Shown here: positions 1-12,666 of the stretch, piece by piece | How the letters are laid out: each line of letters begins with the position of its first letter | Numbering within the stretch: the stretch's first letter is position 1 | Origin: Isoetes taiwanensis | Lineage: Eukaryota; Streptophyta; Lycopodiopsida; Isoetales; Isoetaceae | Assembly: GCA_021234155.1 (NCBI GenBank) | Contig: JAJEKV010000025.1 | Coordinates: 16,919,094-16,983,093, forward strand | Reading direction: 5' to 3' | Length of the DNA stretch: 64,000 nt | The notes under the pieces: model-generated | Seen by the model: the letters and a program-made list of their open reading frames with translations, nothing else | Told to the model about the DNA's origin: nothing | Databases searched by the model: none | Made by a program: the position numbers and the translations under genes

Positions 1-1510
1 CACCCATTGTACCTTTGCTCTTGATTAGTAAAAGCCTACTAAGAATGCATAAATCAAAGGAAAAAGCTTTATCCAAGATCTTACACATTTGTTACCATTT
101 TTTCCAGCTGTGAAACTTGGACTTTGCATGGATCGACACCTTAGTTGTCCCTCAAGCATTATCCTTCAAGGTCTTAATCACCACGAAATTTTCATAGTGA
201 TCTTAGCACATCTCGCTACATTAGATTTAAGTAGGTGGTAGTTTAACCTAGCCCTCCCTAGGCCATTCCTTAAAATAGCAAATCTTATTTTTGGAATACA
301 TTTGTTAAGAAACAAATAAAATTATTGATCCGGCTAGCATTTCTAGTAGGCATAAAATGCAAAGCATCTCAGAAGCTAATGTAATATGGCCATAGGCTCC
401 TTTATTATTAAATGTAGAAAAATAGATCATGAAGGCATACCCGAAGTTCCTCATTTTTGAATCTACATCCTTAACAAGTTGTGTCTCTTGGACATATTGC
501 ACAAAGATATGCATTTCCTTTGTGACAATCTTAATCCGCTATTGAAGCCTTCACCTCCTTTTGCTATATAACCTTTGTCTTGTGCTTACTACAAGCTCTC
601 TTGGGCCTCATAGCCACTACATCCATCTCTCTTACCAGAACAAATTGGCTCGCGAACGTCTCCTCTTCTTCTCGCTTATGATCTATCGGAAAAAGATTTT
701 CTCTTCCTGATCTTGCCGACATGTCTTTGGGCACATGCATAGGTCGCAAGTATGTGGGTTGCGTGGCTGCCATGAATGACATAAATAATTTCGAAAATGG
801 CTTTTGCTCTAAATGTGCTTACATTGAATTTTGCACCTGGCTTTTTCTTCTGCAAATACTTCTTCTTCCTGTGAATAAGATAAAGAGAAGAATCTCGAAA
901 ATGAGTTATATCCTACTCAAATTTGCATGTATTTGATTATTCCATATAATCATTAAAAGTGCACCATGCCAGCAAAATGTCTCTCAACATTTAATTTTGC
1001 TAAATAGGTCCAGATATTCTCCCATTTTCAGTGAGAAATCAACAAATTTGAGTATAGTATATTTATAATTTAGATCCACCACTCGTTTAATTTTGAAACA
1101 GACCTTTGGTGTATTTTCCCTAATAAAGCCGAATATTGGCTAACCCATAAGCAGGATGGGCATGCTCTATGCTTTGTTACAAAGCTAAGCATCTGTTTTC
1201 CATTTCTTAACTCATGTAAAAATATGCTACAGTGTTTGGCTATGTTCTTTGGCAAATCCCCTAGCATAGAGCTTAAATTAGTTGTGATCTAGCAATGTTA
1301 GCACATATGCTAGGATATGAAAGATGAAAGTTTATAATGTCCTTTCGACATTCTTCTTTAGTATATATATTTGTCTATGGGCATATAGTGCCCTAAAAAA
1401 TTGATTTAAAGATCCTTCCCAATAGGTTGGATTTGATTCATGCAGGTTATTCCAGGCATATGCCTGTTCTGCACTTCTTAACACTTGTTAACATTTGCAC
1501 AAGTACTAAC

Positions 1511-1539
1511 ATAAAAAATAAAATAAAATAAAATAAAAT
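1511..1539. repeat. (AAAAT)n short tandem repeat, copy 1
   Basis: About five AAAAT units. It recurs at 13500-13528 in copy 2. Confidence 0.9.
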
Positions 1540-1549
1540 TGTTGCACAC

Positions 1550-1748
1550 CTGATGCTGCTACTGGATGAAGCCCTGCCATTGCTTCCGCCTTTGGGATAT
1601 GTGGAAGAATGATGAAATGCAGAGGAGGAGGAGGTATTAACCCGGCAAATAGCCTAATGCATATGCACGAATAAGCATCCCTCCCCGCGAAGGAAGGGAA
1701 AAAGAATGCTATAGGCGATCTCTGCCATGCGGCTCCTCCCATCTCCAT
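1550..1748 (-). other. Possible first exon, copy 1
   Basis: A minus-strand ATG at 1748 opens a frame of about 66 codons that ends at a GT donor (CAG then GTGTGC). The matching frame in copy 2 is 13539-13740, but the two differ by compensating indels over the first third. The reading frame is therefore not secure, and the product is not recognised. Confidence 0.2.
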
Positions 1749-2486
1749 TGTATTTTCTCGCCATTTTCTAATTTTGCTAACCCTTGATTTTTAAAATTGG
1801 GGATTTAATGGTGTAGATTAATGCCACGTCAGTTTTTGATGAGGTGGAGGTGCTACATGGATAGGCTAGAATTGCAAAAAAGGTTGTAGGCTTTGTTGGG
1901 CTGGTGTGCTAAAAAAAACATAAATTCAAGATAGAAAATAATCACGTTAGCTCACTAGTTATATTGGTTAGAGTAGTCTTATTAGGACATTGAGCTATTT
2001 TAGTAGAGTTTTGAACCCCTAAATTTCATATTCTAAAACCTGTAAAGTTGTATAGAGTTTCAATATTCCCTCAAAACCTTAGGCAAACTTGTATTTCATA
2101 TTTCAAAATCATAGGCGCCTCCAATTATAAATGACTATAAGCGAAACGAGAGGTACCCAGTACGGTCTGGGCTGTAGGATCGATGGATCCGACGATATCC
2201 GACGATCGTGGTAATCCAGAGTGCACCTCGTTTAGATGGAACATAATCGTGATTGTCACAACATCACTACGAGAACATAATTAGATAAAGAAAATAGTTT
2301 TGAAACTAAAATGCATGAAGAATTACAAAAATCACATGCCTTTTGCAAATGATCCTTGCAAAGATTTACTTGCTTAAAACTAGCTTTTTGATCATCACAA
2401 CATCATTAAATTGCAATATAATCGGTAGAGTAAGGAGTTATATATAAATTGGCTTGTGCATTTGTGAATAGATGGAGTTTCATTCG

Positions 2487-3690
2487 CTAGAATGTCCTGG
2501 GATGACGTTCCAGGAGGAAGAACATTTCCTGTTGACGGGCCGCAATGTACCTGGCCTTTCTAGCCTTAAGGAAAGTGCGGTATTGCTTCACTGCATCCGA
2601 GCGTAGAGCAGGGTCTGTGACTTGGCGGAGCCAGCGTTTGCGTTCTTTGCACTCGGCATCGAACCACTGGTTACGCGGAAAGGCCGTAGCTCTCGAGGTT
2701 TGCCTGGGGCGACTTCTCCCAAAACACCTCTCTGCAGCAGCCCCGAGGACGTCAATGAGCCTGCCTGCCTGCTGCTCCAGCGTTGAGCATTGTGAGATGC
2801 TTGCCAGATCCTCTCACAAGACGCATTTGGGAGTAAGTAGGAGCGCGCCATAGTCCGGCCTCGAAGCCGGGCATACGAGGAGGTGTTGGACAAAGGCCCG
2901 AGCAACTTGGCTGCCACCGCAAGTAGAACGGCCGATGGTCCGAGTCCACCTCCTCATCCCTAACAAAATGTGCCCACTTTCGAAAATGTTTGACGAGATG
3001 CATGTCCTGCTCGGCCACCAAAACATAGTCTACCACGCTGGACCCACCTCCCTGGTTCTCCTGCCTGCAAGTGTGCTGGCTGGAGGACGGCCACTGTGCT
3101 AGTCCATTGCAAATCACAAGGTCAAAGATACTCCAAAGCAAAGAATAACCGCCTCCCCATAGCGGGAGACCCGAATGTCACCGATATCCGCGGGTCGAGC
3201 CCCGGCCGGAAGGGCTCACCGCAACACAACATCTGCAAGAGGGTCAAATCTCATCGGCTGTTCCGCGCCAGGGGGCATTGAAGTCTCCAACGAGCACGAC
3301 ACCCTACCCCGCCGCTTGTGTTGTCAGATGTCATCATATAGATTGACATAGGGCTCCAACCTATCCACACCCTGGATAGTTGTGATAAAAGTTGCTTTCT
3401 GGCATGTGGGAAGTAGCGTGCCACCACAAAGAGGGGGCTACGACCGCACTCGCGACGCACCCATAGGTACCGCTTATGTTTGCCCGCCTTGCATAGGGAA
3501 ACCGACAGCCGTGGTTGTCCCAGAGTAGCGCGACCCCTCCGGTCCCCCGCGCTGTGCATTCATTGAAGACGAGTAGCGATGGTATCCCCGGCAAGTTGGG
3601 TAGTCTATGCCCAAAGATGTTCCCATGTTTTCATGAGGAAAATGAGGTCCATATCGGCCTGGTTGAGGACAGCAAGAACCGTCGGCAAGA
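2487..3690 (-). pseudogene. LINE endonuclease, copy 1, multiply frameshifted
   Basis: Fragments in three minus-strand frames match the intact 401-residue frame of copy 2. Examples are the block VVDYVLVAEQDMHLVKHF and the SDHRPF motif of the apurinic endonuclease fold. The frame is broken at many points, often where copy 2 has CTG or CAG and this copy has CCG or CAAA. The breaks may be true decay or base-calling errors, and the sequence alone does not decide. The C-terminal end is cut at about 2490 and the N-terminal end by the inversion junction. Confidence 0.75.
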
Positions 3691-4754
3691 TCTGTATTGC
3701 TGCTTCGTAGACTTCACCAAGGCTTTTGACATTGTGCCTTGAGAAAAGTTCTGGGCAAGATTGCAGCAACTAGACGTCCCTGCCGAACTGCAGAACGCGG
3801 TGTACAGGTTATATGAGACATGCACTGGCCGGCTGCAAATAGCAGGCCGACCATTCGAGAGCAGTATCGGGGTCTGCCAGGGATGCCCTCTCTCTCCCAC
3901 ACTATTTGGCTCAGATATTGATCACCGGAGAGATGGCTCACGATAATGGAGGCACCGGCTCACCTCCTACACCGTGATCGTCGTACAAATGATCTATGCT
4001 GACGATGTGGACCTCCTAGCATACACTCAAGCAGACATGCAACGCCATCTCGATGCCCTGGACACATTTTGCCAAGAGACTGACATGCTTGTCAACTTAG
4101 CCAAAATCAAGGTGGTTCTGATATCGTCCGCACGCCAGCCACCGCCTCTAATCCTCACTCATCGTAGCCAACATGTCGAAGTGGTGCCCGCTTACAAATA
4201 TTTGGGTGGAATTCCCGTCGGCCATGAACTGGGAGAATTCCATCCGGTTGCGAGCCGCAGCAGGTTGGAAGGCACTCTATGGAATGGTGAATAATAGTCA
4301 CAAGGCAGAGCTATATGATTGGACCCACCAATCGCACCTATTCAAGATGCTAGTAGAACCTATGCTTTTGTATGGGGTCGAGATCTGGGACCCGGTGATT
4401 TCCCTCGCCACTTTGAATGACTTGGAGCAGGTGCAAAAAGCTTTCTTGGCATGGGCCCTGGGGGTGAAGTCCACAGTCCCATACCAGATACTGCTGCAGG
4501 AAATAGGTTACTTCCCTCTTCAAAGGGGGGCCCTTGACAAACATATCGTCTACTTCCAGAAGGTGGTTAGCATGGACAATGCTCGCCTCCCTAACCTTGC
4601 TTACACTGTGGCAATGGGGCCTCAACTCCTAAAAGCCTGCTGGCGGGAAAAGAGAGCTCAATGGCTGGCCAGATGGAACGTGCAAGAGCACAGATGCATC
4701 CAAGTGCAAATGGAAGCAGATTGCCGCAGCCTCAGACAGTACCTTGACGCATAA
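3620..4754 (+). pseudogene. LINE reverse transcriptase, copy 1, stop and frameshifts
   Basis: The RT matches copy 2 closely. It contains CCFVDFTKAF (motif A), CQGCPLSPTLF (motif B) and IYADDVDLL (motif C with the catalytic YADD). A TGG tryptophan codon of copy 2 is TGA here, just after FDIVP (about 3740). The frame shifts between 3925 and 3990 and again near 4205. The first ~25 residues of the frame are only the antisense of the inverted endonuclease. From 4205 to the end the frame is open and nearly identical to copy 2. Confidence 0.8.
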
Positions 4755-5127
4755 GCTATGGGATGCCAGCACTCTTGAACAGGTCAAGACGACACATTAT
4801 CACTGCCACATAAATCCCATGTTGGACCGGGGCTCGCAATGCTACCTGTGCACTCATCTACCCATGAAAAAACGCAGATCCATTGCCTCTATCTGCACAA
4901 GTGCACACGATCTCCGGATTGAGACAGGAAGATGGGTTGGGGAGCTGCGCCAGGAGAGGCTTTGTTAACGCCGTCAGGTTGGAGCTGTGGAAGACAAATG
5001 CCACAACTTTCAGAGTTGTCCGGCATATGATGACATTCGGATACGCTATGCTGAGCTGGTCCGTCCCGACCAGCACTTACTTGATACATGTACATATTTT
5101 TCTATCTATATTTGTATTTGTACAGTT
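4744..5127 (+). pseudogene. LINE ORF2 C-terminal region, copy 1
   Basis: After the RT stop at 4754 the coding sense continues in another frame with CYLCTHLP and a block ending LRIETGRW, followed by a CxxY-like region CPAYDDIR in the copy 2 version. The same frame change exists in copy 2, so it predates the tandem duplication. Further indels lie at about 4945-4990. Confidence 0.6.
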
Positions 5128-5293
5128 TGACAGCAAACCTATTCCTGTCACGGTTTTCCCCCAAACAACCCTTTGGGGGGGAGGGGGTTTTTTCAATCCG
5201 GACAGTAATAGACTTGCTGCGCCTCCTCTTTGGGTCCCATAGGCCAATTGGTCCCCGTGGATGATAAAAATCCTATTCTATTCTATTCTATCT

Positions 5294-8200
5294 ATGAATC
5301 AAAAGCTCCCAGTAATATGGTCTTGAAGAAGAGCTATAGCAGGAACTTGATTCCGGCCTCTGTTCACCAATTTAGATATCAGAAAAGGATTTCGATCCCA
5401 TCTGTGAATAGATATATATGAATCGATGGAGTTCCATCCATCTGCGAATCAAAAGCCTGAGAGATCAAAAGTAATTCGAAATTGAAGAAAGGGTCTAGCA
5501 AAAATCCAATTTCGAACTATTTATACATTAGAAAAAAAAATTTTATTACGATTTTTGCTATTTAGTCCACGTCTGCTGCCGTTCCTTTTTCCATAAGTGC
5601 ATGCATTAATGATTTGCAAATCTATTGTTTAAATTTGATTTGATTTTTCTGGGGTTCCGAAAACTTTTTGGATTTTTTTCTAAGATATTTTTCCCTAAGG
5701 TTTGAAGGGTTTTGGCAGCCGGAAGACATTCCCGATGTTCCGAAAATTCAGAAAGCATTTTATATGATTTTAATGGCTTCGATTTTGGCCGAATATAGGA
5801 TTTCTTCTTAGCTTCCATCCATGCACTGTCCCTCTGGAAGCATGCACCACGGCATGGAAGCCACCGTCGCTATGCTTAGGGGCTCGTGATATTATGTTCC
5901 TGTTTTTTATTCAGAGCCATAGCCTGCGGCATGGATGCATTCAAGCTAATAATCTAGAGGTAGAAGTATAGCTTTTTTATGGTGAATTTGCATGGATTGT
6001 AGATCAGTTTTTTTGCAGTGCTGACCCCGGCAAGGGAGCTTCTGCGGTCTTCCACAACCACGATTTGGGGTTTGGGGTTTGAGGTTTTTGTGGATAGAAA
6101 TTCCTAAACGGCCAGTCCCAGCTTTGAGCTAGAGGAACCCATGTCGGCATGCATGCCACGAGGAGGAAAAACTTACACTTTGGAATCGATCTGTCAGAGA
6201 GTTTGTATCGGTAACCCCAATCCCTGCTTTTAGATGCAAATTTGATTTTTCCAGAGAATATATTCGAAGAACTTATGACATTTTTTAGCAACCTCAGGTG
6301 TCTGCAACCCCTTGATATTTCATGTGCTTTGCGCAGGCTATGCACTGTCTGAAGTTGCCAAGATATCACGTGATACTGACAAGCTGGGCGGATGAAACAT
6401 TCAGTTGATAAGCTTACTAAGCAGAGGAATATGTGGGCTACCATGCCACACCCAGAGATGGAGTGGCACCTTCAATATTGGTAAGGGTTGTTTAATCCCA
6501 ATAGTAGAGGTTTTTTCCGTGTTTCTGATAACGGCATTGATGAAGGGCTAGTTACATACTCCCGTTTGTGTGTGCAAACCCAGGCCAACATCAAGTTCTA
6601 ATATAACCCATCTTCCTTTCTGCTTTTGTTGTTGTTAGTATACTCTATCATAATGAATGCCACATGATCAGGAATAGCTTTTTAATACATAACGTGTAAC
6701 AAGCACTCCATTGCTACTCTTCTTTTACATCTTTCAAACCTGCAACAAGCTTATGCTAATTCCAAAGGTCTTAGTCTAACTAATTACTTATAAAATGGCA
6801 TCAGAACTGCACAATAATATGGCATATGCCTATTTGAATCAGGGTGGTGATGAATAAGATGGTTATTTCAAATGTGTTGTTTGCTGGGTTCATCTTCTCC
6901 TCTACTTCATTAAAAGTGGTTTATAGACCAGAAGACAGACCTAATCATACAGTTTTCATCTTGCATAATTTGAAGTGGCCATTACCGGTCTGATTATGGC
7001 TTTGATTTGCCTACCCTCATTGAAGCTGCTCTTATATGATATCAAGAACAGTCATGAGTTTTGAATCTATGGCTGAACAGGTTGGATTGGAGGTTTCTCA
7101 CCCTAAACAAGTTCAGGATTGGAAAGGGAAGCATGAAAATAGAGCAAAGTTGAAGGCATATAGACTATTGAACAACTGTTTGATTTCTATATGTTATGCA
7201 AAGGTGGGTCCATTTGAATTCATTCCCAAGCAAGCAAAAGGATATATATCAGAGGTTGATTTACATAAATCTTGCTGGAACGTTGCTTTTCTTGCAGGTT
7301 ACTTTATGATGTTTAGATCTTCTAGGTAGATGTTATGAATCATAACTAGCTCTTTGGAACTCTCTATTTTGCAAAGAACTGGAGTGGATTCGTGTCTTCT
7401 TTCTTTATTCTCGACCTAAGAAGATCGCCATTATGGTAGGTTAAGCAAGTTTTATATTGCATTGAGACATTCCCATTCTTCAGCCCAATTAGGTATGTAA
7501 ATTCTTCTCAAATCTTTGCATGCTTCAAATTATTTTATTAACATTCGTAGCTTTTCCTTGCACATTTTAAAGTTAAATGGCTTTTCCGGTTCCAAAACAG
7601 TCCTTAATGATGTAGGAAATAAGCAGACAAAGATTGAAACTGTTCAAAATATTGAAAGCTCGGCGACATGAGTCGCATCCGCCTCATCCCCATTCTTATT
7701 TCACATCCTCTTTCTTACTGAACTTTTTGCCCATCAGGTATGCAGTTCTCTATTTCTTCTGACTTTTTGCGCTGCCAATGCTTTGTGTTACATAATTGCA
7801 TATCCTTTTATCAGATTGTTCAGTTTCAAATTTGTGTTGTGTCTGCAAACTTCTAATATTTGCATCCTATCTCGGGTTGATCATTTCAAGCATGTTATGT
7901 TTCTTCTTTGTTCTGGAGTTCTGAGGATTATCCAATTGTTGTCTTTTGGTAAATGTATTGCATCTTCTTTGTATTGAAGTAAGTCCATGTACAGTCCTTT
8001 GAATCTTACATTTTGGATTGGGCAAAGAGACTTCTGTCTACTCAAAACTATTAAAGTTACAGTTGTAGTTTTTGTTGTTTTCAATTAGAGTATGTCTATC
8101 ACTTTCAAACATGATAGTTATGGCTACTGTTTGAATGCATATAGCATTGCTTCTACTCAAGGCTTCCTTATATTTGACCATACCGCTTTCGAAGAAATAA

Positions 8201-10119
8201 TGAGAAAACTTAGAAAAGATGTCAAATGTAATCTGCCCAGGACATTGTCTAGCCCACTGAAATAGTTAGATATTTATTAAAGAGACTTATGTCTACTCAA
8301 AACTATTAAAGTTACAGTTGTAGTTTTTGTTGTTTTCAATTAGAGTATGTCTATCACTTTCAAACATGATAGTTATGGCTAATGCATATAGCATTGCTTC
8401 TATTCAAGGCTTCCTTATATTTGACCATACTGCTTTCGAAGACATGATGAGAAAACTTAGAAAAGATGTCAAATGTAATCTGCCCAGGACATTGTCTAGC
8501 ACACTGAAATAGTTAGATATTTATTGTACACAAGAAATGTAGTTCTAGAACAGATTTGTTTTCTGATTGCATGGGAACTTAAAAAAAGTAGTGCTCAAGA
8601 TGTGATTATATTGCTTTCGAATTTTAAAATGTTTTTGTCATAAGATGAATAAAATATTAGACGCATGGAAACTTAAAAAAAATAGTATTTAAGATGTGAC
8701 GTAAGCTTAAAAATATAGTGCTCCAAGATGTGATTATATTGTTTTCCAAAACCTCTTCAAAATGTTTGTGATAAGATGACTAACCCAAAAGGCTTAGAGG
8801 CTACTTGCAAGTTCCATGGAGGAACAAGGACGCAGAAATAGACAACAAACATTGTAGTATGCTTCTAATGCATGCTTGAATAACAAGTACTCAATGCTGT
8901 TGTACATATATTTGCATAATTGCTGGCAAACTGTTCAACCAAATGACATACAGAATGTCACCCATGTCATCACGTCAATCAATAACTTGACATTGTGTAG
9001 GAATGTCTTATAACTGTGTCCTTGCCGCATTTCATATTTTTGTTCACTCATACTATATTTCTATAGTCACACCAAGAAACCATGTCTATTTGCGTCTTTC
9101 TGCTTTGTCATCTGCTTAAAAATATAAGATATTATTTTTTGACCAAATGACCACATGGGTTGTGTCTTTCTTTCTAACAAGCCATTAGTGGTGATATGCA
9201 AGCCTTCTTATCACAAAACCAAGGCCGAATCATATCCACTTGCACATCATTTCATATATTGTTGCTGCCAAATTGTTGTTTTCATCCTCAAGTTAACCTT
9301 ATTGCATCTTAACCTTATGCTTTGTTCGTTAAAACAATTTTGACTATATAGCAACAATTAAATTTGTAACAGAAATGGCTGGTTTTGTTATCAAATTTGA
9401 GATCAAAGTGTTTATAGAGGTATTGTGGACAAAATTTATGGTGTTGCTCATAGTTTACACACCAATGCTTTGCTTTGTTAATTCAGTGGAGTAATGACAC
9501 TTATTAGGACAATCTGTTTATTGCCACATTGCAACAATTTGGATACGATCACAAATAACCACGTATTGTAAGCTTTATCCATTGACAGCTAGACCATATT
9601 TTGAACCTGTTTGATGAAACAACACGACTAAGCTCTATCCATTGACAAAATGACCATGTTTTGAACATGTTTGGTGAAACAACACGAAGCCCATGCTTTG
9701 AACATATTTACGGTCATATGGGTTCAAATATTGTTCATGTTGGACATGGGGTCCTTTGCAAAGATAGGATGTGGGTTGATACAAAAGTGTCGGTGGAAAT
9801 TAGGACTAGAAATTAGGAATTTGCACTGCAATATCAAACTAAATCACCCATATTCCAACGAAACCTAATAATTTAACCTAATGAAATAATCTCTCATATT
9901 CCAACAAAATAACGTAAGATATGGTCTTATTTTATGTTGTTCCTTTATTCTACGCTTAATCCAATAAGAATGAAATTCTACGCTTAATCCAATAAGAATG
10001 TTCATTGTAGACACTATACATTTCGATAACCCGTTATAACCATGTAGTGCACCTTCCAAATCTCATAGAGGAAAAAAACTATCACACACATCTCTGTGCA
10101 TTCCATTCCTTCACGTTCA
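5294..10119. other. Intergenic part of copy 1, no secure gene
   Basis: AT-rich sequence. A 98-codon plus-strand open frame at 7036-7329 (VGLEVSHPKQVQDWKG) is identical in copy 2 and not recognised. A minus-strand open stretch at 6004-6444 is not conserved in frame between copies. Imperfect local repeats occur at 8570-8760. A ~62-bp unit is duplicated at about 9569-9690, and a ~28-bp unit at 9945-10005. No RNA gene was seen. Confidence 0.6.
8026..8535. repeat. 255-bp tandem duplication, only in copy 1
   Basis: The block starting AGAGACTT at 8026 starts again at 8281 with a few substitutions. Copy 2 has a single unit (from about 20027). The duplication therefore arose in copy 1 after the large duplication, or was lost from copy 2. 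Confidence 0.9.
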
Positions 10120-10469
10120 AATAGAAGAGACTCAATTTGCTCCAATCATCAAATCAGATATTACTTATAGTTGAGACAATCCAGATTACAACTATTGTTG
10201 CTTCCACATTGCAATACAAATTTCTATAGGTTGTTAATGCCTACCAATGCCTCACAAATAAATCATTTCCATTTTCTACAGTTCAACATGTGAGACCAAA
10301 TCCATAACTTTTTGCACAATGGTTCTTGATCCTTATCAACGAATCTTAAAAGCTTGCTCTATACCACCCTTGCCCCCTTCAAGCCACATTGTTTACTCTA
10401 ACCAACAAATAAAGCAACCATCTCTTCAAATTGTCGCTAAAGCCCGGCAACGCCGGGCACCATAACTAG
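10120..10469 (+). mobile_element. Helitron 3' terminal region, copy 1
   Basis: The sequence ends with a GC-rich hairpin, GCCCGGCAACGCCGGGC (10442-10458), a short spacer and CTAG (10466-10469), followed by T. This is the standard Helitron 3' terminus and A/T insertion point. About 350 bp inside the end match, inverted, the stretch 33515-33860, which ends in the same tip. The 5' (TC) end was not found, so the element length is unknown. Confidence 0.7.
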
Positions 10470-11898
10470 TATGAAATTTAAATTTTGTTGTTTGGCAAAT
10501 GATTAGCTTGGTTAGTGTGAAATTGATGTAAAAATTAATAAACTACTGAAATAAACAAGGTGCTGCGCACAGAGGGTTGCCCTCCAGGTGGCTTAAATCA
10601 TACTTGAAAGTTATGTTTTTATAATCAATCAAAATTGCTATTTTAGAACATTGTCATTTTGTGAAGAATAGAAATAGAATAGAATAGTTTTTTTAACGTC
10701 CCATTTGCATCACTAACTCCTCCTTAGATGTTGAGCTCCTCTTGGACTAGGATCCAACTGGACACATGGACATTGGGGTTTGAGTGTAACGTATTGGTAT
10801 GTGGTGCTCGGTATGGAACAAGGATGGCAGAAGCATAAGGAGAAGTCTAATAGAGGATAGAATGGAAATACATGTTTTGTGAAGTGACTTAAATCATAGT
10901 TCAAAGTCATGTTTTGACAATCGATTCAAGTTGCTACTTAGACAATATAGTACTTGATACCATGAGTTTATTAATAGCATGAAGTATTTGATACTTGATA
11001 ACATACGAAGCAATGTATGAAGAATCTCTAAGGACAATGTTTGACTTTTAATCTCTAAGGACATTTTTCCATGGAAAAATACCTTCATCTTTCTCAGAAG
11101 TCTATGGCCAACAATTTATTGCTGAAGGACTTGTACACATGCATATGTTCAGAGTCATAGAACCTAAAGTTTTTGAATGTTCTATCTTAAAGGACATTGT
11201 GTAGATCTAACACATGTTCTTATTTCCTTTGCAACGATACTTGTTTCAAAAACCTGTTGATGCTGCATAACTCATTTTTCTAATTACTAAGGGTTCCACC
11301 CCTGCACACATTTTCTAACCTTTTAATTTTTCTGGATTTCATTGAATCACAAGGATGTATCTTTTTCTTTAAAAGAAATCAGTGCCATCTTCAGCTACCC
11401 AAAGGTCTAAGACATCTGCTATATGCGCCTAAAAACAATAGTCAGAGGTCAATCTGTAACAAAGAACTGTTGTATTACATATTTATGATGTCATCTTACA
11501 TCCTTTCACATAATCCGCAGTCAAAGCACATCCCAAAATTTAATGTACTGACCTAGATGTGATATTTTCCTTTAACATTTGGTATTTTCAGTTACCACAT
11601 TATATCTAATGCTTAAAAGTAGTAGTACCTGAATATTGTGATCAAACCTGAGCATTATCAGCTACATCCCTTGTAGAAACATCAACTTTTCTTATGCTTA
11701 ATAATTAACTTGATAGAGATCATAACACCCAGTTTTTGCCATAATAATTTGCACTTTAAAGTCTCGAGAAACTTGCAATCAACCAGCTTGTATTAGCAGT
11801 TACATCCACGAGCTTTTTTCCTCAATCCATACATCTGTTTGAGCTAAAACACACCATAACAGCAAGATGAGCACAATGGGAGAAGAAATACCACGTAC
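10470..11898. other. No gene seen
   Basis: AT-rich. The copy 1/copy 2 junction is at 11025/11026. A 13-bp motif, ATCTCTAAGGACA, occurs twice within 40 bp right at the junction (about 11024 and 11050). Bases 10660-10690 differ from copy 2 by a 24-bp indel. Confidence 0.6.
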
Positions 11899-11962
11899 CT
11901 GCAGCCAACCATGTAAACATTAGCGATAATCCCAGTAATGATACAAGGGCCAAAAGGTACAT
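11899..11962 (-). other. Possible short first exon, hydrophobic N-terminus
   Basis: On the minus strand an ATG at 11962 opens a 21-codon frame rich in Leu, Val and Ala (starts MYLLALVSLLGL). It runs into a strong donor, GCAG then GTACGT, at 11899. It resembles the start of a secreted or membrane protein, but no following exon could be identified. It lies in the 963-bp piece seen only once in the window. Confidence 0.2.
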
Positions 11963-12429
11963 TGGGTAATTCTTGGCTTATCGCCGCTCACCCATTGTAC
12001 CTTTGCTCTTGATTAGTAAAAGCCTACTAAGAATGCATAAATCAAAGGAAAAAGCTTTATCCAAGATCTTACACATTTGTTACCATTTTTTCCAGCTGTG
12101 AAACTTGGACTTTGCATGGATCAGATTACCTTAGTTGTCCCTGTTACTATCCTTCAAGGTCTTAATCAGCCACGAAATTTTCATAGTGATCTTAGCACAT
12201 CTGCTACATTAGATTTAAGTAGGTGGTAGTTTAACCTAGCCCTCCCTAGGCCATTCCTTAAAATAGCAAATCTTATTTTTTGGAATACATTTGTTAAGAA
12301 ACAGTCAGAAAATTATTGGATCTGGCTAGCATTTCTGTTAGGCATAAAATGCAAAGCATCTGTAGCTAACAGAATATGGCCATAGGCTCCTTATTATTAA
12401 ATGTAGAAAAATAGATCATGAAGGCATAC

Positions 12430-12666
12430 CTGAAGTTCCTCATTTTTTGAATCTACATCCTTAACAAGTTGTGTCTCTTGGACATATTGCACAGCATATG
12501 CATTTCCTTTGTGACAATCGGTTAATCCGCTATTGAAGCCTTCACCTCCTTTTGCTATATAACCTGTACTGTGCTTACTACAAGCTCTCTTGGCCTCATA
12601 GCCACTACATCCATCTCTCTTACCGCTGCAACAAATTGGCTCTGCAACGTCTCCTCTTCTTCTCAG
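12430..12666 (-). other. Exon-like open stretch of an unidentified gene
   Basis: On the minus strand a frame stays open from about 12666 down to 12430 and ends at a good splice donor (CAG then GTATGCC). The last residues read VQETQLVKDVDSKNEELQ, followed by the donor. The frame upstream meets a TAA shared by both copies, so either an intron boundary lies there or the gene is broken. The equivalent in copy 1 (about 440-670) is disrupted by several indels. I do not recognise the protein. Coding sense is supported only by the composition of the frame and the donor. Confidence 0.25.

Larger units (their letters stand above)
2487..5293 (+). mobile_element. Non-LTR retrotransposon with inverted 5' half, copy 1 (degraded)
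   Basis: The left part encodes a LINE endonuclease on the minus strand. The right part encodes the RT on the plus strand and ends in a pentanucleotide tail, three to four ATTCT units at about 5273-5293. The inversion junction is near 3690. Structure matches the better-preserved copy at 14480-17292. Direct duplication of the whole region, not a second insertion, explains the two elements. Confidence 0.85.
1..11025. repeat. Copy 1 of a ~12-kb tandem duplication (left end cut by window)
   Basis: This stretch aligns almost base for base with 11989-22748. The first bases of the window recur at 11989, and the match ends at 11025 versus 22748. Indels shift the offset stepwise from 11988 to about 12001, then to 11746 after a 255-bp duplication present only here, then to 11723. 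It contains a LINE with an inverted 5' half (2487-5293) and a Helitron 3' end (10469). Identity is near complete across 861-1700 and 7000-9900. It falls in 100-760, 2340-5000 and 6080-6900. Confidence 0.95.

Noticed and set aside
2545-2853. Plus-strand open frame over the endonuclease
   Set aside because: It is antisense to the LINE endonuclease, which has the family motifs.
6004-6444. 146-codon minus-strand open frame (183 codons in copy 2)
   Set aside because: The frame is not conserved between the two copies despite close sequence similarity, and it has no recognisable motif.
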